Below, piece by piece: positions 40,931 to 49,558 of a DNA stretch of 64,000 bases (within the stretch, counting starts at the first letter, position 1; the number at the start of each line of letters is the position of its first letter). Location of the stretch: contig NZ_JBMNUS010000007.1 in the NCBI RefSeq assembly GCF_050946405.1, positions 124,001 to 188,000 on the forward strand, given 5' to 3'. Below the pieces are notes generated by a model. It saw nothing but the letters and a program-made list of their open reading frames with translations, was not told where the DNA came from and did not search any database. Source of the stretch: Pseudochelatococcus sp050946405. Lineage in GTDB: Bacteria; Pseudomonadota; Alphaproteobacteria; Rhizobiales; Beijerinckiaceae. A program made the translations under genes and the position numbers.

Positions 40931-40966
40931 ATGATCGGCCATGACCATGATCGGCTGCGGCGATGA
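40931..40966 (+). other. Possible 11-codon upstream ORF coupled to dinB
   Basis: ATG at 40931 follows an excellent ribosome site (GGGAGGCTGCC) and opens a short frame MIGHDHDRLRR. Its TGA overlaps the dinB ATG in an ATGA junction. The dinB ATG itself has no good ribosome site, so dinB translation may depend on reading of this peptide. Confidence 0.4.
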
Positions 40967-42078
40967 CCTGCGGCGACAGCGACGCGCCGGATGTCCCGCG
41001 GCGCATCGTCCATATCGACATGGACGCGTTCTTCGCCTCCGTCGAGCAGCGCGACAACCCGGACCTGCGCGGCAAGCCCGTCGCGGTCGGCGGTTCGCGC
41101 GAGCGCGGCGTCGTGGCGGCCGCCAGTTACGAGGCGCGCAGGTTCGGCGTGCGCTCCGCCATGCCCTCCGTCACCGCCAGACGAAAGTGCCCCGAACTGA
41201 TTTTCGTTCCGCCCCGTTTCGACGCCTACCGCGCCATCTCGCGCGAGATCCGCGCGATCTTCGCCGAATACACGCCGCTGATCGAGCCCCTGTCGCTGGA
41301 CGAAGCCTATCTCGACGTCACCGAAAACCTGCAAGGCATCGCCAGCGCCACCGAGGTGGCGCAGCGTATCCGGGAGGAGATCCGCGCGCGCACCGGCCTC
41401 ACCGCCTCCGCCGGCGTCTCCTACAACAAGTTTCTGGCCAAGCTCGCCTCGGACCGGAACAAGCCGGACGGACTTTTCGTCATCACCCCGCGCATGGGGC
41501 CGGCCTTCGTCGAGACGCTGCCGGTCGGCCGCTTCCACGGCATCGGCCCGGCGACGGCGGCGAAAATGAACCGGCTCGGCATCGAAACCGGCCTCGACCT
41601 GCGCGCCCGAACGCTTCCCTTCCTGCGCGAGCACTTCGGCAAGGCGGGCGGCTTCTACTACTGGATCGCGCGCGGCATCGACCGCCGCCCGGTGCAGCCG
41701 GACCGCATCCGCAAATCGATCGGCAGCGAGGATACCTTCGATACCGACCTGTTCGCGCCAGGCGAAGCACGCGAAGCGCTGCAACCGCTGATCGGGAAAG
41801 TGTGGCGCCATTGCGAGGCGAACGGCATCCGTGGCCGCACCGTGACGCTCAAGGTCAAATACGCCGACTTTCAGCAGATCACCCGCAGCCACACGCTGCC
41901 GGCCGCCTACGACTCGCAAGGGGCGGTCGAAGCGGCCGTCGACGCCCTGCTCGCGCCGCTGTTTCCCACACCCAAGGGCATCCGCCTGCTCGGCGTCACG
42001 CTGTCGTCGCTGGCCGGCGAGAGAACCGGCAAGGGAGAGCCGGACCCGACGCCGCGCCAGCTCGTGCTGCCGATCTGA
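40963..42078 (+). CDS. dinB: DNA polymerase IV (Y-family translesion polymerase)
   Basis: This 371-residue DinB has its catalytic acidic residues in HIDMDAFFASVEQ (Asp19) and SLDEAYLD (Asp113, Glu114), the KFLAKLASDRNKPDG segment, a helix-hairpin-helix-like FHGIGPATAAKMNRLGI, and a little-finger domain. It ends RQLVLPI, a QLxL-type sliding-clamp-binding peptide. It is a full-length Pol IV that copies past lesions. I see no clear LexA box immediately upstream. Translation may be coupled to an 11-codon upstream frame. Confidence 0.96.
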   Translation: MTCGDSDAPDVPRRIVHIDMDAFFASVEQRDNPDLRGKPVAVGGSRERGVVAAASYEARRFGVRSAMPSVTARRKCPELIFVPPRFDAYRAISREIRAIFAEYTPLIEPLSLDEAYLDVTENLQGIASATEVAQRIREEIRARTGLTASAGVSYNKFLAKLASDRNKPDGLFVITPRMGPAFVETLPVGRFHGIGPATAAKMNRLGIETGLDLRARTLPFLREHFGKAGGFYYWIARGIDRRPVQPDRIRKSIGSEDTFDTDLFAPGEAREALQPLIGKVWRHCEANGIRGRTVTLKVKYADFQQITRSHTLPAAYDSQGAVEAAVDALLAPLFPTPKGIRLLGVTLSSLAGERTGKGEPDPTPRQLVLPI

Positions 42079-42095
42079 AACCGGCGACCGTCACC

Positions 42096-42122
42096 GGATT
42101 CCATTCGATCGTAACGCGCTCT
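42096..42122. repeat. Decayed half of the dispersed intergenic palindrome
   Basis: On the minus strand this reads AGAGCGCG..., then ATCGAATGGAATCC. The first part and the GAATGGAATC part match the left side of the palindrome at 34742. The right half is missing. It lies in the convergent gap after dinB. Confidence 0.4.
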
Positions 42123-44859
42123 AGGCCCGGTCCACCACCAGCAGCCGGCGGATGGCGAAAGCCAGAAGCAGCGGCCAGGCGATCCAGTTCAGGATGCTGA
42201 TCAGCACGCCGAAGATTTGCGGCGGCAGCGGCAAGCGCCATCCGGCGCAGCTTTCGGCGGCGGACGGCGCGGCGCGCGGCTTCGCGATCCGGTCGAGGAG
42301 CCAGCCCAGCAGCGGAATGTTGCGGGGGTTGTAACAGGTCGCGCCCTCCTGACGCAGGTTCCAGTCGTCGCGCGGCGCCAGCGCGACGACGGGCAGGTGG
42401 AATTGCAGCGACATGCCGACGGCCGCCGTCGTGGACCAGTCCTGCGGCGCCTCGCCCTCCCGCGCCACGCGGTCCGGCTCGAAACGGCCGCTCTCGGTGC
42501 CGAGCAGGGCGAGCGACGGTTGCAGATTGGCCTTTTCCTCGAAGATCGGCAACGCGACCAGCCACAGGATGACGATCGCCCACGCAAGACGGCCGGGCCG
42601 TGTGCCGTAGCCCAGAAAGAAGCGGAACAGCCCGTCGAACACCCGCGTGCCGCCGTTGGCGAAGGGTAGCAGGATTGTGCGGCGCAGGTTCCGGGAGGCG
42701 CGCCTCTCGCGGTCCTTGATGTCGATCTGCGCGCCACGGCGCTTCATCAGGCGATAGATGTAATCGGCGTCCGCATCGTGGCCGCGATTGCGCAGCGCCC
42801 GTTCGACCGAGAGGAAGGTGGAACGGCGATAACCATCCTCCGCATCGACGAGACTCGCGAAGGCGTCGCGGCGCGACAGGCCCTGCCTGTCGCAACTGGA
42901 ATCGTGGATGTCCCACTGCGCCACCTCGATGTCGCGCATGTCGATCGGCTTGGGGAACTTCAGGCGCGGAACGGTGAACAGGCCGTCCCGGCGCTTGATC
43001 TTGCACTTGACCTGCAGTCTGAACTCATCGATCCGGGCCGCGGCCAGGACCAGACCTATTTCGCACGCCCTGTCGTTCGACTCATCGCCATCCGGTTTGG
43101 ACTTTTCTTTCCGCTCTTTCGGCTTGTCGGACTTTTCTTCCGGCTTGAAGGAATGGAACGACAGGATGAGCGCGCCGAGCCGGGACGAAGACAAATCGAT
43201 TGCCCCCGGCACGCGGGTGAAATTGCCGGCATCGGCATTGCCAGCCGCCAGCGGCTTGCACAAGCGCTCGGGCAAGGGCTCGAACAGGCGCAGCGCCTTG
43301 CGCACCTCACAGCCGCGCGCGTCCAGAAACCCCGGCTTGGGACGCGGGTCGGTCAGCAGATCAGGCTTGTTCGGATCATCCGGGTCATCAGGATCGTCTT
43401 GCAGCACCAGCCCGGTGAGATCGACATCGTTCTGACAGACGAGATTGGTCATCGACAGCGCCTTCGCGCGCGTCGCGAGCAGGTTCTGATGCTCCGGGCG
43501 CGTCAGTTGCGTATCGAAACGTTCCAGTTCGTGCGCGGCTGTCGCCACCGAGCGAAGCCTCAGATCGCGGCCGACGCTGCTGTCGTCGAGCAGGATGCGG
43601 CCGGTTACATGCACGTTGGTGAGATCGAGCTCGTCCGTGACGGTGCAACCGATGATTTTCAGATCGCCATGAATCAGCGGCTTCAGGCTTTCCGGCCCGC
43701 GGCCAGAATCGATGCGCTGGTCCTCGTCGAGGTCCATCAATGCACTCGGCGCCCAGAGCAACAACGCACCGCCGACTGCCGTGCCCTTGACTGAGGCGCC
43801 GCGCCAGCGCCCGGTCTTGTCACGGCCTGTAACTGACAGCGCCATCAGCCGCAGATCGCCTTCTACATGGCAGCCTTCAAAGATGAACTGCCCGAAAACA
43901 CAGGGGCGGACAGTGGCGCCGAAATGCAGGTTCACCTGGCCGAAACGCGCGGCGAAGGCCATGAATCTGCCCTTGACGGCGCAGGATTCGAAATCGAGAT
44001 ACGCAATCTGCGCCGTGCCCAGGTGAAGATCGCCACCGATGAAGGAAAAATGGCGGACTTTCTTTCTCTTCTGCTCGTCGAACGAAATGGCAGGCTGGCA
44101 GAAGAAAACGCCGTCGATGCGGCTCGACCACAGTTGCAGATCACCCTGGATCGTGACGCCGGACAGGACGAGGTTTCCCTGAAAGCGGCTCGACCACAGT
44201 TGCAGATCACGCTGGATCGTGACGCCGGACAGGGCGAGGTTTCCCTGAAACACGCAGTTCGTGGCCATCAGGTGGCCCCCGACGATGCAGCTATGATCGC
44301 GCGTGTCGGGCATATCCAGCGCGGCCACGACCACATTGCCCTCGAAATGACTCCCGGCAAGATCGACCGAACCATCCGTCTTGATGCCGGTCAGGTCGGT
44401 CTGGCCGCGAATGCGCATCCCCGTGGCCACCAGATCGCCGTTCCTGCGCGCCTTCGCGGGAGCGGTGCCGTACTGCACCGTCAGCCCCGTGAGCAGCAGG
44501 TCGTTTTCCACCCGGATACCGGTCAGATCGATCGAATAGCTGTCGTCGAGCAGCGTGCCGGTCGCACTCGCCTGCGTCCGCACCAGCACCTCGGACAGAT
44601 CGAGCGTGCCGCCGACATGGGTGTTGCGAAAGCTCACGCTCTTCGCGAAATGGCAACCGCTCAGGTCCAGCGAGCGCTCGAAGCGGCACTCGGACATGTC
44701 GACGTCGCCCCAGAAAGTCACATCGAGAGCACGCACGGCGATCGGCACGACGCGGCCGTAGAGCGCCACGTTGCCGCGGACCTCGCGCCCTTCGATGGCC
44801 TCGGTATTGCCGGCGAGAAAATGGGAGATGAACTCCTCGGGGGTGAGATAGCCGCTCAT
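42121..44859 (-). CDS. Large beta-helix-like repeat protein with C-terminal membrane anchor, function unknown
   Basis: From the ATG at 44859 (MSGYLTPEEFISHFLAGN) this is a 912-residue protein. Residues about 20-430 are rows of short alternating hydrophobic strands (VDMSECRFERSLDLSGCHF; GNLVLSGVTIQGDLQLWSSR), the pattern of pentapeptide-like or bactofilin-like right-handed beta-helices. A loop has a DDPDDPDDP run. The last 190 residues hold two membrane segments (about 757-773 and 882-903) flanking a 110-residue loop. Similar proteins are sometimes labelled membrane-associated oxidoreductase, but I see no redox motif. It overlaps the upstream orphan gene by four bases (ATGA), so the two are coupled. 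A near-identical 66-bp duplication lies at 44119-44250. Confidence 0.7.
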   Translation of the reverse strand: MSGYLTPEEFISHFLAGNTEAIEGREVRGNVALYGRVVPIAVRALDVTFWGDVDMSECRFERSLDLSGCHFAKSVSFRNTHVGGTLDLSEVLVRTQASATGTLLDDSYSIDLTGIRVENDLLLTGLTVQYGTAPAKARRNGDLVATGMRIRGQTDLTGIKTDGSVDLAGSHFEGNVVVAALDMPDTRDHSCIVGGHLMATNCVFQGNLALSGVTIQRDLQLWSSRFQGNLVLSGVTIQGDLQLWSSRIDGVFFCQPAISFDEQKRKKVRHFSFIGGDLHLGTAQIAYLDFESCAVKGRFMAFAARFGQVNLHFGATVRPCVFGQFIFEGCHVEGDLRLMALSVTGRDKTGRWRGASVKGTAVGGALLLWAPSALMDLDEDQRIDSGRGPESLKPLIHGDLKIIGCTVTDELDLTNVHVTGRILLDDSSVGRDLRLRSVATAAHELERFDTQLTRPEHQNLLATRAKALSMTNLVCQNDVDLTGLVLQDDPDDPDDPNKPDLLTDPRPKPGFLDARGCEVRKALRLFEPLPERLCKPLAAGNADAGNFTRVPGAIDLSSSRLGALILSFHSFKPEEKSDKPKERKEKSKPDGDESNDRACEIGLVLAAARIDEFRLQVKCKIKRRDGLFTVPRLKFPKPIDMRDIEVAQWDIHDSSCDRQGLSRRDAFASLVDAEDGYRRSTFLSVERALRNRGHDADADYIYRLMKRRGAQIDIKDRERRASRNLRRTILLPFANGGTRVFDGLFRFFLGYGTRPGRLAWAIVILWLVALPIFEEKANLQPSLALLGTESGRFEPDRVAREGEAPQDWSTTAAVGMSLQFHLPVVALAPRDDWNLRQEGATCYNPRNIPLLGWLLDRIAKPRAAPSAAESCAGWRLPLPPQIFGVLISILNWIAWPLLLAFAIRRLLVVDRA
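44119..44250. repeat. 66-bp tandem duplication inside the beta-helix gene
   Basis: Two adjacent 66-base units (44119-44184 and 44185-44250) differ at only a few positions. They encode two 22-residue turns, SGVTIQRDLQLWSSR and SGVTIQGDLQLWSSR. This looks like recent addition of one structural repeat. Confidence 0.85.
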
Positions 44860-46661
44860 CTGTCGAATTCCTCGAACCACGAGAGCAGGAACTGCGTCTT
44901 GCGCTGCCATTTGTAGGACTGCGTGCTGAGATCGGGCAGCAAGGCGCTGTCGACGATCATCTTGACCCGGCCGTCAGGAACGATGGCGAAAACCGAGCGG
45001 TAAAGCCCCCCACCATTGATCACGTTGGCCTCGACGATCAGCGCAAGATCGCGCGGGAGATCGTCAAATTCCTCATCGGGCAGATTGGCGCCATCCCAGA
45101 CCCGCATCGGACGTATGACCGGACGGGCAGCGTCGATCTGTCGCCGGGAAAAGCCGCGCCAGTTCAATGCATCGACGGACTCCACGATGGTGAAGGAGCC
45201 CCTATCATCCAAGTGCATATAATGACAGAAGAACTCCAGATAAGGCCGCACCAGCGACCGGCCGATTCCGAACCGGTTGCATGCGAGCAGCCGGAAATTA
45301 GTCTTATGAATCGGATCGGATGTACTATCCAGAGCGACATGGCAAGGCAGCGGGGCGAGCAGACTCGACCGGTCATCCACCACCGGCGACGGAACGGCGT
45401 CTTCCGCAGCCCAGAGCAGGAAGGTCTTGCGCGAGCGCCCGCCGACATGTTCGGTGACTTCTATCAGATCGTAACAATCGTAGAACGGCAAGGGCTTGAT
45501 GCGTGCGGTATAGGCGCAATCACGGCCGGCGCGGTCGCCGCCGGCGGGAAGCAGCAGGCTTTCGGGCAGATGCAGGTCGCGCAACCCGAAATTGACGTAG
45601 TCGACGAATTGCTCCGCCTTCCGCGCCAACGCGGCGTCGTCATCGGGCGCGGGCAACAGCGGCCGCCATGCGAGATCACGGCAACGCACCTCGTAATCCC
45701 GCCGCGCCTCGGCGTCGATCTCGTTCACGTCGCCGACAAGCTCGGGCGGAACGTAGCCCGGATCGCTTTGTTCGGACCGGCTGAACCGGGTCAACACCTT
45801 GCGCCGCCGCCCGACGTCCGTCAGCATCGCGCCGGAGGGAACCGCATCGGCCCACGGCACGTCTTCCGACCCGAGAAACTGGGGCCTGATCCGGGCGTCC
45901 GAAGGCAAGGAAAACTGGAAATCCCGCCTGACGATGCCGAACACCGTCCTGAAGACGATGCCGAACACCGTCCTGAAGTTGCCGAAGCCGATGGTCAAGG
46001 CGTAAAGCCCGGCGCGGCCGCTCTCGATCCCACGTGCGAAGATCGTTCGCTCTTGCCCCGGCGTCCAGTCGGCGGTGGCACTGTCGAGCGTGAACGTGCG
46101 CAACGCGTCGGCATGAGGATAGCCGGCGAGCGCCTCCTCGGGCACTCCCGCGGCCTTTTCGACCAGTTCGAGCCCCTCGAAGGCCGGTTCGCCGAGACGC
46201 CACCAGAGCCGGAAGCGGGAAGCCGCGCCGTAACGCGCGTCAGGGTCAGGGACGAGGATCGACAGCACGCGCAAGATGTCGTTTTCGCCGGATAGCGGCA
46301 CGAAAGTACGCGACTTGCGATCGTGGAGCAGATAGCCGAGGATGTGCCGATCACCCTCCCCGGACGGGAGAACGTGCAGGGTCAGCACCTCCAGCGAGGA
46401 AAGGGCCTGCGGGAGATCGGGCAGCGACGCGAAGGCGCCGAGCGTCGTCGAGGATACCTGGACCCGTTCCACGTCCAGATCGTGAGGCCAATGGAGCAGC
46501 ACGCGCGCGGCCAGTCCCGGACGGCGTTCGCGAAAATCACTCCAGTGCATCGGTCCGGCGGCGTCGCGGTGTTGTCCGGTCAATTGGCCCACCCGATCCT
46601 GACAGCAATATACCTTGAGCTTGGCAACAGGATAGCTGCAAAACTCTGCCGTGTCATCCAC
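44856..46661 (-). CDS. Orphan protein of unknown function, coupled to the beta-helix protein
   Basis: This 601-residue soluble-looking protein has no signal peptide, membrane segment or motif that I recognise. The first 37 residues are poorly supported; a start at Met38 (MHWSDFRERRPG, 46550) is possible. Recognisable local features are Trp/Arg-rich segments (RFRLWWRLGEPAFEG) and a tandem FRTVFGIV-FRTVFGIV (residues 229-244) from a 24-bp duplication. Base composition appears a little less G+C-rich than in the neighbours. It shares an ATGA overlap with the downstream membrane protein, so the two form one functional unit. I do not propose a function. Confidence 0.6.
   Translation of the reverse strand: MDDTAEFCSYPVAKLKVYCCQDRVGQLTGQHRDAAGPMHWSDFRERRPGLAARVLLHWPHDLDVERVQVSSTTLGAFASLPDLPQALSSLEVLTLHVLPSGEGDRHILGYLLHDRKSRTFVPLSGENDILRVLSILVPDPDARYGAASRFRLWWRLGEPAFEGLELVEKAAGVPEEALAGYPHADALRTFTLDSATADWTPGQERTIFARGIESGRAGLYALTIGFGNFRTVFGIVFRTVFGIVRRDFQFSLPSDARIRPQFLGSEDVPWADAVPSGAMLTDVGRRRKVLTRFSRSEQSDPGYVPPELVGDVNEIDAEARRDYEVRCRDLAWRPLLPAPDDDAALARKAEQFVDYVNFGLRDLHLPESLLLPAGGDRAGRDCAYTARIKPLPFYDCYDLIEVTEHVGGRSRKTFLLWAAEDAVPSPVVDDRSSLLAPLPCHVALDSTSDPIHKTNFRLLACNRFGIGRSLVRPYLEFFCHYMHLDDRGSFTIVESVDALNWRGFSRRQIDAARPVIRPMRVWDGANLPDEEFDDLPRDLALIVEANVINGGGLYRSVFAIVPDGRVKMIVDSALLPDLSTQSYKWQRKTQFLLSWFEEFDR
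45930..45977. repeat. 24-bp tandem duplication in the orphan gene
   Basis: A 24-base unit starting GACGATGCCGAACACC is repeated exactly twice, in frame, giving two FRTVFGIV octapeptides. The second unit is followed by GTTGCCGAAG, a decayed third start. Confidence 0.85.
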
Positions 46662-46832
46662 GATACCTGTGAGAACGACACTTCATCGCTTCACCGGACG
46701 GTCTATTGTTCCTCGCTGCAACCGTGAGGTTGCGTCGAGATGCCGTGCCCTCCGGCGGATCATTCCTGCAAACTGCCTCTTGAGCCGGACCATGCGTCAT
46801 ACCTTACAAGGGTTTGCGTGAGGAGAACGTCG

Positions 46833-47915
46833 ATGAGCGAACACGGTGAAGATGTCTGGCTGACCGCCGCCGAATGCGCCGGCCGCATGGGGCTGACGGT
46901 GCGCGCCCTGCGTCTCTACGAGCGTCTCGGCCTGCTTGCGCCGCGGCGCACGCAGAAGAACTGGCGGCTTTACGGCCCGGCGGATATCGCGCGGCTGGGC
47001 GAGATCGTCGCGCTCAAGCGGCTCGGGCTCAGTCTGTCGCGGATCGCGGCGCTGCTGTCCGGCCGGGACGCCGATCTCGGCGGCCTGCTGGCGATGCAGC
47101 ACCAGATGCTGCTCGATCTGCGCGAGCGCACCGAACGCGGCTTGCGACACGTCGAGACCATGCGCGCCAAGATCGCCGCCGGCGCTCTCCTTTCCACGGA
47201 TGAACTCTTGCAACTTGCGAAGGAGACGGACATGACCGATGCAGCACAGGACGCCGCCGCGTGGCGGCGCTACGAGCAGATGAGGCCGCGCGTCGAGGCG
47301 CGGATCAATCCCGCGCTCCTTTCGGATTACGCGGGCCACTACGAGTTGCCCGACGGCTCGGGCCTCGTCGTGGCGCACAGGGGCGAACGCCTGTTCGTGC
47401 AGGTGACGGGGCAGCCGGAGGTAGAGGCGTTCACGGAAGCCGAGGACAAGCTTTTCCTCAGGGTCGTGCCGGCGCAGCTCACCTTCACGCGGGACGCGAA
47501 AGGCGCGGTAACAGGCCTCGTCCTCCATCAGAACGGCTTCGAACAAGCGGCCCCGCGTGTCGACGAAGCCGTCACGCAACGTGCCGAGGAAACGCTTGCC
47601 GAGCGCGTCAGAAACCGGTCCCCGTTCCCGGACAGCGAGAACCTGCTTCGGCGCGCCATCGCGGACTATCAGCGGGGAGAACCGGACTACGGGCACATGA
47701 CGTCGCCGCTGGCGGATGTCGCGCGCGCGCAGACGGAAGCCATCCGCGACGAGCTCGCCCGGCTGGGCGCGTTGCGCGCCATCGCCTTCCGGGGCGTGAA
47801 CCCGCAGGGTTGGGACGTCTATGAGGTGACGTTCGAAAACGGCAAGCAGGAATGGGCCTTCACGCTGGCGGCCGACGGCCGGTTCAGCGGCCTTTATGCC
47901 CGGCCGACGCTGTAG
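46833..47915 (+). CDS. MerR-family regulator with a C-terminal DUF3471-like domain
   Basis: This 360-residue protein has an N-terminal MerR winged helix (LTAAECAGRMGLTVRALRLYERLGLLAPRRTQKNWRLYGPADIARL, in part RALRLYERLGLL) and a coiled-coil dimerisation helix to about residue 125. A second domain begins near residue 150 with LSDYAGHYELPDGSGLVVAHRGERLFVQVTGQPE (in part LSDYAGHYELPDGSGL). This is the DUF3471 pattern usually found behind serine beta-lactamase-like proteins. The last 80 residues resemble its accompanying domain (RGVNPQGWDVYEVTFENGKQEW). The C-terminal part may bind a ligand. The ATG at 46833 follows GTGAGGAGAAC. It is divergent from the orphan cassette. Confidence 0.82.
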   Translation: MSEHGEDVWLTAAECAGRMGLTVRALRLYERLGLLAPRRTQKNWRLYGPADIARLGEIVALKRLGLSLSRIAALLSGRDADLGGLLAMQHQMLLDLRERTERGLRHVETMRAKIAAGALLSTDELLQLAKETDMTDAAQDAAAWRRYEQMRPRVEARINPALLSDYAGHYELPDGSGLVVAHRGERLFVQVTGQPEVEAFTEAEDKLFLRVVPAQLTFTRDAKGAVTGLVLHQNGFEQAAPRVDEAVTQRAEETLAERVRNRSPFPDSENLLRRAIADYQRGEPDYGHMTSPLADVARAQTEAIRDELARLGALRAIAFRGVNPQGWDVYEVTFENGKQEWAFTLAADGRFSGLYARPTL

Positions 47916-48035
47916 ACGCGGCACTCCGGGGTTCCTGCGAAAGAATTTCAGTGGTACTGGCCTTCCGGCGAGATTACCGCCGCCGGGCGACGACATGTCG
48001 TCCGGCCATTCTTCCGCATAACCGGAGTATCGTCC

Positions 48036-49514
48036 ATGCCCAACGCGACCGGCTCCAAAGCGCACGGCATCGAGCCTGACGGCATCGACGCGACCGGCGC
48101 ACGAACGATCGCCATCGTCGGCGGCGGGTTCACGGGCGCGGCCGTCGCGCTTCATCTCGCCGCCGCAGCCCACCCAGGCGGGCGCCGGATCGTCGTCTTC
48201 GAGCCGCGCGCGAAGCCGGGAGCCGGGCTTGCCTACGACACGCGGGAGCCGACGCACAGGATCAACGTACCGGCCGGCAACATGAGCCTTTACCCGGACG
48301 ATCCCGAAAGTTTCCTGCGTTACGCGGAGGAAAGGGTCACGCCCGCAACCGACCCGGACGCCGGCAACGCCGCCGGGCAGCTCTTTCCGCAACGTTCGGT
48401 TTTCGGCGATTACGTCGCCCATGAACTCGCGCCGCATCTCGCATCGGGCGCCGTCGAGCACCGGCGGGCGCTTGTCACCGCCATCGTCCGGCGCGGACGC
48501 GGCTGGCAGGTGGAAACCGAAAGCGGCGCGCTCCTTCATGCCGATATCGTGGTGATCGCCGTCAGCCATCCCGCGCCCGCCCTGCCTCGCGTGCTGGCGG
48601 GACTGGCCGGACACGGCGGCCTGATCCCGGAGGGCGCGCGCACGGAAAAACTCGACACCATCCGCCGCGACGACCGCGTGCTGATCGTCGGCAACGGGCT
48701 GACCGCTGCCGACGTGATCGCGACGCTCGACCGGCGCGGACACAAAGGGCCGATCCTCGCCATCTCGCGGCGCGGCCTGCGCTCGCAGGGACATGCGCGC
48801 GTCGTTCAGGACCCATACGGCGATTTCGTTTCACCCGCCCCGGAGGAGCGCGCGTCGCAACTGCTGCGGCGCATCCGCGCCACGCTGCGCGAGGCGGCCG
48901 CGCAGGGCATCGGCTGGCATGCGGTTTTCGACGCCGTGCGCAAGCAGGGACAGGACATCTGGCGCGCGCTGCCGGTGGCCGAAAGGCGGCGGCTGATCCG
49001 CCATCTGCGCCCCTATTGGGACGTGCATCGTTTTCGCATCGCGCCGCAAGTGGAACAGGTGCTCGACCGCGCCATCGCCGAGGGGCGGCTGACCATCCTC
49101 GCCGCCAGCCTGCGCGACGCTTGCGCCGACGCCGACGGCATCCATGTCACGCTCAGGCGGAAGGGCCGGGCCGGAACCGTGGAGAAGGTCGTCGACGCGG
49201 TTGTCGTCACCACCGGGCCGGCCCACGGCGGCATTCTCGATTCGCAGCCCTTTCTCCGCCGCCAGCGCGACGACGGCCATCTGCGGCTCTGCGACTCCGG
49301 GCTCGGGATCGCCTGCGACCGCCGGTCCCGCGCGCTCGACGCCGCCGGCGCGCCGCAGGACGATCTTTTCATCGCCGGCCCGCTGGCGCGCGGCACCTTC
49401 GGCGAGCTGATGGGCCTTCCGCAAGTCAGCGAGCACGCTTTGGCCGTGGCCGGCGAGGTGGCGGCCGTTCTCGCGGCAGCCGGCGACGATCCCGCTCCCC
49501 GATCCGGCGCATGA
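48036..49514 (+). CDS. FAD/NAD(P)-binding protein (COG4529 type)
   Basis: This 492-residue flavoprotein shows an N-terminal dinucleotide fold IAIVGGGFTGAAVALHL, the family segment GLAYDTREPTHRINVPAGNMSLYPDDPESF (in part RINVPAGNMSLYPDDP), a second dinucleotide motif VLIVGNGLTAADVIATLDRRG and a C-terminal LFIAGPLARGTFGELMGLPQVSEHA. It belongs to the FAD-NAD(P)-binding family often annotated as hydroxyacylglutathione hydrolase-linked or PvdE-like oxidoreductases. The reaction is unknown. It stands alone in the plus direction between MerR and the sigma54 activator, which converges on it. Confidence 0.85.
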   Translation: MPNATGSKAHGIEPDGIDATGARTIAIVGGGFTGAAVALHLAAAAHPGGRRIVVFEPRAKPGAGLAYDTREPTHRINVPAGNMSLYPDDPESFLRYAEERVTPATDPDAGNAAGQLFPQRSVFGDYVAHELAPHLASGAVEHRRALVTAIVRRGRGWQVETESGALLHADIVVIAVSHPAPALPRVLAGLAGHGGLIPEGARTEKLDTIRRDDRVLIVGNGLTAADVIATLDRRGHKGPILAISRRGLRSQGHARVVQDPYGDFVSPAPEERASQLLRRIRATLREAAAQGIGWHAVFDAVRKQGQDIWRALPVAERRRLIRHLRPYWDVHRFRIAPQVEQVLDRAIAEGRLTILAASLRDACADADGIHVTLRRKGRAGTVEKVVDAVVVTTGPAHGGILDSQPFLRRQRDDGHLRLCDSGLGIACDRRSRALDAAGAPQDDLFIAGPLARGTFGELMGLPQVSEHALAVAGEVAAVLAAAGDDPAPRSGA

Positions 49515-49558
49515 TGAGAAAACCGCCGATTTGCGCCGGATAAAGCGCCGGGCTCGGG

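Noticed and set aside
42121..44859. Label of oxidoreductase for the beta-helix protein
   Set aside because: No nucleotide-, heme-, flavin- or metal-binding motif is visible; the label used for similar proteins elsewhere has no support in this sequence.
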